Source: Candidatus Rhodoferax mariagerensis (GTDB taxonomy: Bacteria > Pseudomonadota > Gammaproteobacteria > Burkholderiales > Burkholderiaceae_C). From it: a stretch of 64,000 bases of DNA. The translations under genes and the position numbers were made by a program. The notes beneath the pieces were generated by a model. That model saw only the letters and a list, made by a program, of their open reading frames with translations, did no database searches and was not told the DNA's origin. This document shows positions 60,852 to 64,000 of this stretch, piece by piece. Position 1 is the stretch's first letter; every line of letters begins with the position of its first letter. Location of the stretch: assembly GCA_016719055.1 (NCBI GenBank), contig JADKAW010000011.1, forward strand, positions 1-64,000, read 5' to 3'.

Positions 60852-61084
60852 ATAACCATGGGAAAACCAAGCGAAGGCTTCAGGCATTGCACTCAGACTT
60901 AAAAATAGTATGGTTTCCGTAAGAATTTCGGAACCTGAAATGCTGCTATTTCTGAACAGGTTAGCGGGGGGCTGGTGCTAAGTTTGTGCAAAGGTTGCAC
61001 CCCAAGATTGCATCAAGGTCGTAGCAAGGTTATGTCAAGGGTCAATAGCAATAAGCAATTGACTTATATTGACCGATAGTTTTT

Positions 61085-61327
61085 CTATGAGTGTCGTTTT
61101 GTTACCTGCTCATGCTGCGGAGCCTGTTTGAGTGCTGTTTGCAGCCGCATAGCCCGTTTCGCCAGTATCCGCGCTGCCAGTTCGATTGCTTCCTTGTTTG
61201 GCTGCTGGTGTTCCTTGTATTGGGTCAGTTGCGTGTACGTTCCTGTCGGAGGTGGGGAGTCGGGTTGTCCGATGTGTATCACCTCTTGAGTTGGGATGTA
61301 TTGCGCTGCCAAATTCGTGTTGTTCAT
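61085..61327 (-). CDS. hypothetical protein on the opposite strand
   Basis: An 80-residue frame starts MNNTNLAAQYIPTQEVIHIG at 61327 and ends with a helical, basic part (IELAARILAKRAMRLQTALK). No ribosome site is strong and no family is recognised. It abuts the broken gene to the right. The gap 60852-61084 is AT-rich with promoter-like TTGACTTATATTGACCG; no gene is seen there. Confidence 0.4.
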   Translation of the reverse strand: MNNTNLAAQYIPTQEVIHIGQPDSPPPTGTYTQLTQYKEHQQPNKEAIELAARILAKRAMRLQTALKQAPQHEQVTKRHS

Positions 61328-61336
61328 ATCGGAAAC

Positions 61337-61897
61337 TACCAGCGGGTGCAACCGAGCAGCATTTGATTGAGGAACTGGCCAGCGTCATCTGGCGCAAGCG
61401 CCGGGTGCTGCAAGCAGAGGGGGCCACCATCAACAAGGGGCTGAAGGAATCCGCACGCAGTGCCAAGACGGTGATACCGGCAGCAGCACCGTTTGAGATG
61501 GGTTTGTCTGGCGACAACACCGACATCCGCGACCTGATGGACTTGAAACCGGCGGACGTGGCAGAAAGCCAGCAGTCTGCCCGCCATGACCTCGAAGCAA
61601 CCAACAAGGCCAGCGCCATCCTACGCAAAGGCGGCGACCGCGCCTATGACAAGGCCCTGCGCACCTTGTTGCCCGACACCCGTGAATGGTGGCAGGAATA
61701 TGTGGACGACGAGGAATATACCGCCGATGCAACGGGACTGGCAGGCTGGAATCTTGAATGGTGATGGCAGCAAGCCCAAAGGTATGCATTGGGGGACCTA
61801 CCAGCGGCTCAAAAGCCACCACGATGCACTGGTGCAGATCAGCTTGCATGACATTGGCCGCAAGCTTGGTTGCCTGCACAAGTTGCTGGAGGCGTAA
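61337..61897 (+). pseudogene. conserved mobile-element hypothetical, 5' truncated and frameshifted
   Basis: Coding signal starts near 61337 (LPAGATEQHLIEELASVIWR, then KRRVLQAEGATINKG), which resembles the middle of a widespread hypothetical protein whose usual N-terminal part is missing. The frame ends at 61764, but the continuation NGDGSKPKGMHWGTYQRLKS and HDIGRKLGCLHKLLEA lies in the next frame, ending at 61897. One base removed near 61735-61745 would join them. Function unknown. Confidence 0.6.
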
Positions 61898-62081
61898 ATC
61901 TGTTTCGCAAAATGGCGGTTTTCAAGACGAAACGTGGCTGGAGCGGTACGTCATGCGAAGAGACTGGCTGTAGACTCTCCCGGCACAAAAAAAATAGGTT
62001 TCAAATCGAGGGCCGCGGTCAAATCCGTCCGAACCCCGTTTGACGGGTCACGCCATTGACAGGGCATAGAAAGGGATTCTC

Positions 62082-64000
62082 GTGAAATCAGGTATCAGAG
62101 ACAACAGGACTAGGGGCAAAGTCGCAGAATTCCTGAAGGAGAAGGCCACCAGCGGCAGCCGCCTTTCAGTCGTGTCTGCTTACTTCACCATTTATGCCTA
62201 CGAAGCCCTCAGCGATCAGCTTGACGGAATCGAATCCCTCCAGTTCCTGTTCGGTGAGCCCAAATTCGTTCAAACGCTAGACCCCGAGAAGACCGACAAA
62301 AAAGCCTTTAAGATTGAAGACGAAGGGTTGGAGCTTGCCAACCGACTTCAGCAAAAGGAAGTCGCCCGCCGTTGCGCCGAATGGATCACCAGCAAGGTCG
62401 AAATCCGCTCCATCCGCGAAGCCAACCTGCTGCACGGCAAGCTGTACCACATTGACGATGGCCGACGCGAACACGCCCTGATGGGCAGCTCCAACTTCAC
62501 GCAACGCGGTTTAGGCCTGGCTGCAGCGCCCAATATCGAGTTGAACATGGTGGTCGATAGCGACCGCGACCGTACCGACTTGAAAGCATGGTTTGATGAA
62601 TTGTGGTCAGACACAGCGCTGGTTGAAGATGTCAAAGCCAAGGTGCTGGAGTATTTGGCCCAGCTCTATGTGGACCATTCCCCGGAGTTCATCTACTTCA
62701 AGACCCTGTTCCACGTCTTTGAAAAGTTTCTTTCTGGCCAAGAAGAACAAGCCCAGTTCTTTGACAACACCGCCATCACGGATACGGAAATCTGGAAAAC
62801 CCTTTTTGAATTCCAGAAGGATGGCGTCAAGGGTGCCGTTCAAAAAATCAACACCCACAACGGCTGCATCTTGGCCGACAGCGTGGGTTTGGGTAAAACC
62901 TATTCGGCGCTAGCCGTCATCAAATACTTTGAACTGCGTAACCACCGCGTTCTGGTGCTGTGTCCCAAAAAGCTACGGGAGAACTGGACGGTTTATCTCG
63001 GTAGCAACATGACCGAACTAAACCCCTTCGTGCGGGACCGCTTTAGCTACATGGTCCTTTCCCACACCGATCTATCCCGAGAGTCTGGCAGGGCTGGTGA
63101 CGTTGACCTGGGGACTATCAACTGGGGCAACTTCGATTTGGTGGTAATTGATGAATCCCACAACTTCCGTAACAACGTCAAAGGCAAACGCGACGAGGAA
63201 GGCAACGTCATTAAGCAAAGCCGTTACGAGCGCTTAATGCAAGACATCATTCAGGCCGGGGTCAAAACCAAGGTGATGTTGCTGTCCGCCACGCCAGTCA
63301 ACAACGACTTGAAAGACCTGCGTAACCAGCTCTATTTAGTTTCCGAGGGGCGCGACCACGCACTGATGCCCACCACCGGCATTGCAAGCATCAAGCAAAC
63401 GCTGGACGCAGCCCAAAAGACCTTTACCGCATGGGCAAAGAAGCCTGTAACAGGCACTGGCGACCGCGACCCTAAAGACCTGATGGACGGGCTGCCCGCA
63501 GGCTTCTTCACTTTGCTGGACGAATTGACCATTGCCCGGTCCCGCAAACATATTCAAAAGTACTACCGCGCCTCCATGGCGCAAATTGGCAAATTTCCCA
63601 AGCGGGCCAAACCGATTTCCAAGTACTCGGAGATTGATAGCAAGGGCCGCTTCCCCACCTACGACAAACTGAACGAAGAGATTGAGAAGTACCAGCTCGC
63701 TCTGTTCAAACCGTCTATCTATGTGCTGCCCCAATACAAGGATCAGTACCAGGGCGAAACCAATGTGCGCAATTTCAGCCAGGAGAACCGTGAGAAGTTT
63801 TTGATCGGCATGATGAAGGTGAACTTCTTGAAGCGGCTGGAAAGTTCGGTCAAATCGTTCGCCATCACCATGGAGCGCACCGTCACCAAGATTGAAGACT
63901 TGGAAGAGCGCCTTAGCGCCTACCAAAAGCTGCGAGACGGCAAAGCGCAGGACTTGCAAGCCACCTTGTTCTTGATGGAAGCGGAAGAGGACGAAGAACT
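62082..64000 (+). CDS. PLD-SNF2 helicase, defence-island type (partial, runs off right edge)
   Basis: A GTG start at 62082 follows AAAGGGA. 639 codons are visible with no stop. A phospholipase D-like domain comes first (LLHGKLY with H118xK120, then ALMGSSNFTQRGLG at about 132-145). An SNF2/DEAD-type helicase follows, with motif I ADSVGLGKT at 265-273, motif II VVIDESHNF at 354-362 and motif III LLSATPVNND. The PLD-helicase arrangement is typical of large proteins found beside DNA methyltransferase and type III restriction-like genes in defence islands. Its partners would lie beyond the window. Confidence 0.88.
   Translation, partial: MKSGIRDNRTRGKVAEFLKEKATSGSRLSVVSAYFTIYAYEALSDQLDGIESLQFLFGEPKFVQTLDPEKTDKKAFKIEDEGLELANRLQQKEVARRCAEWITSKVEIRSIREANLLHGKLYHIDDGRREHALMGSSNFTQRGLGLAAAPNIELNMVVDSDRDRTDLKAWFDELWSDTALVEDVKAKVLEYLAQLYVDHSPEFIYFKTLFHVFEKFLSGQEEQAQFFDNTAITDTEIWKTLFEFQKDGVKGAVQKINTHNGCILADSVGLGKTYSALAVIKYFELRNHRVLVLCPKKLRENWTVYLGSNMTELNPFVRDRFSYMVLSHTDLSRESGRAGDVDLGTINWGNFDLVVIDESHNFRNNVKGKRDEEGNVIKQSRYERLMQDIIQAGVKTKVMLLSATPVNNDLKDLRNQLYLVSEGRDHALMPTTGIASIKQTLDAAQKTFTAWAKKPVTGTGDRDPKDLMDGLPAGFFTLLDELTIARSRKHIQKYYRASMAQIGKFPKRAKPISKYSEIDSKGRFPTYDKLNEEIEKYQLALFKPSIYVLPQYKDQYQGETNVRNFSQENREKFLIGMMKVNFLKRLESSVKSFAITMERTVTKIEDLEERLSAYQKLRDGKAQDLQATLFLMEAEEDEE

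Overview
The window looks like a betaproteobacterial chromosome of the Comamonadaceae (Rhodoferax/Polaromonas-like). Coding DNA is about 60% GC. It carries a Burkholderiales-type type II secretion cluster with a divergent gspC, a 'Gcr'-family membrane protein, ApaG, OxyR/KatG/di-haem peroxidase, imelysin genes and many c-di-GMP and chemotaxis genes. No rRNA, tRNA or CRISPR array was found. The taxonomic assignment is inference from gene content.

Layout. 1-650: gene-poor, with two long imperfect inverted repeats. 651-9868: zinc-ribbon protein, apaG-gcr-thiL operon (minus strand), a secreted M23 peptidase, a ParE/RHH-like toxin-antitoxin pair with an operator dyad, and a TPR/GT41 glycosyltransferase. 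10029-10266: a MITE-like element. 10272-21220: type II secretion genes gspC (minus) and gspG-H-I-J-K-L-M-N-D-E-F (plus), with gspF broken by one base in a G6 run. 21201-22424: an M20 amidohydrolase. 23230-31017: an iron cluster consisting of a ferric-binding protein, a Fur-box-like site, an unknown helical protein, imelysin, di-haem oxidoreductase, a second imelysin and a DUF1513 protein. 31018-38732 and on to 39913: a peroxide/metal block of katG, a NifX-like His-tailed protein, dps, a ZIP transporter, a methyltransferase, oxyR and cytochrome c peroxidase, with two OxyR-type CTAT-N7-ATAG sites. 40093-41208: alanine dehydrogenase. 41253-54827: a signalling block of a GGDEF protein, PAS-GGDEF-EAL, CheB-CheR-PAS, a MerR regulator with a cobalamin photoreceptor signature, a small response regulator, two chemoreceptors and a response regulator-PAS protein cut off in mid-domain.

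From about 54,810 to the end the DNA looks like a degraded mobile island. It holds the catalytic half of a tyrosine integrase, a DUF4160/DUF2442 pair, a 9-bp minisatellite, a DUF3987 replication protein head to head with a toprim-helicase primase (both lacking their 5' parts), iteron-like repeats, a zinc/J-like protein, a VRR-NUC nuclease, a broken conserved hypothetical gene, and the start of a large PLD-SNF2 helicase of the kind seen in restriction/defence islands, which runs off the right edge.

Two observations cut across the whole window. First, at least six genes are interrupted by what looks like a single inserted or missing base, mostly in homopolymers, and a run of 29 G lies in an intergenic region. 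Assembly error must be excluded before any of these is treated as real decay. Second, a dispersed motif of about 50-60 bp with a GGCC-TAGCCC-AAGCGC-AGCTAT core occurs around eleven times, four of them inside genes in frame.
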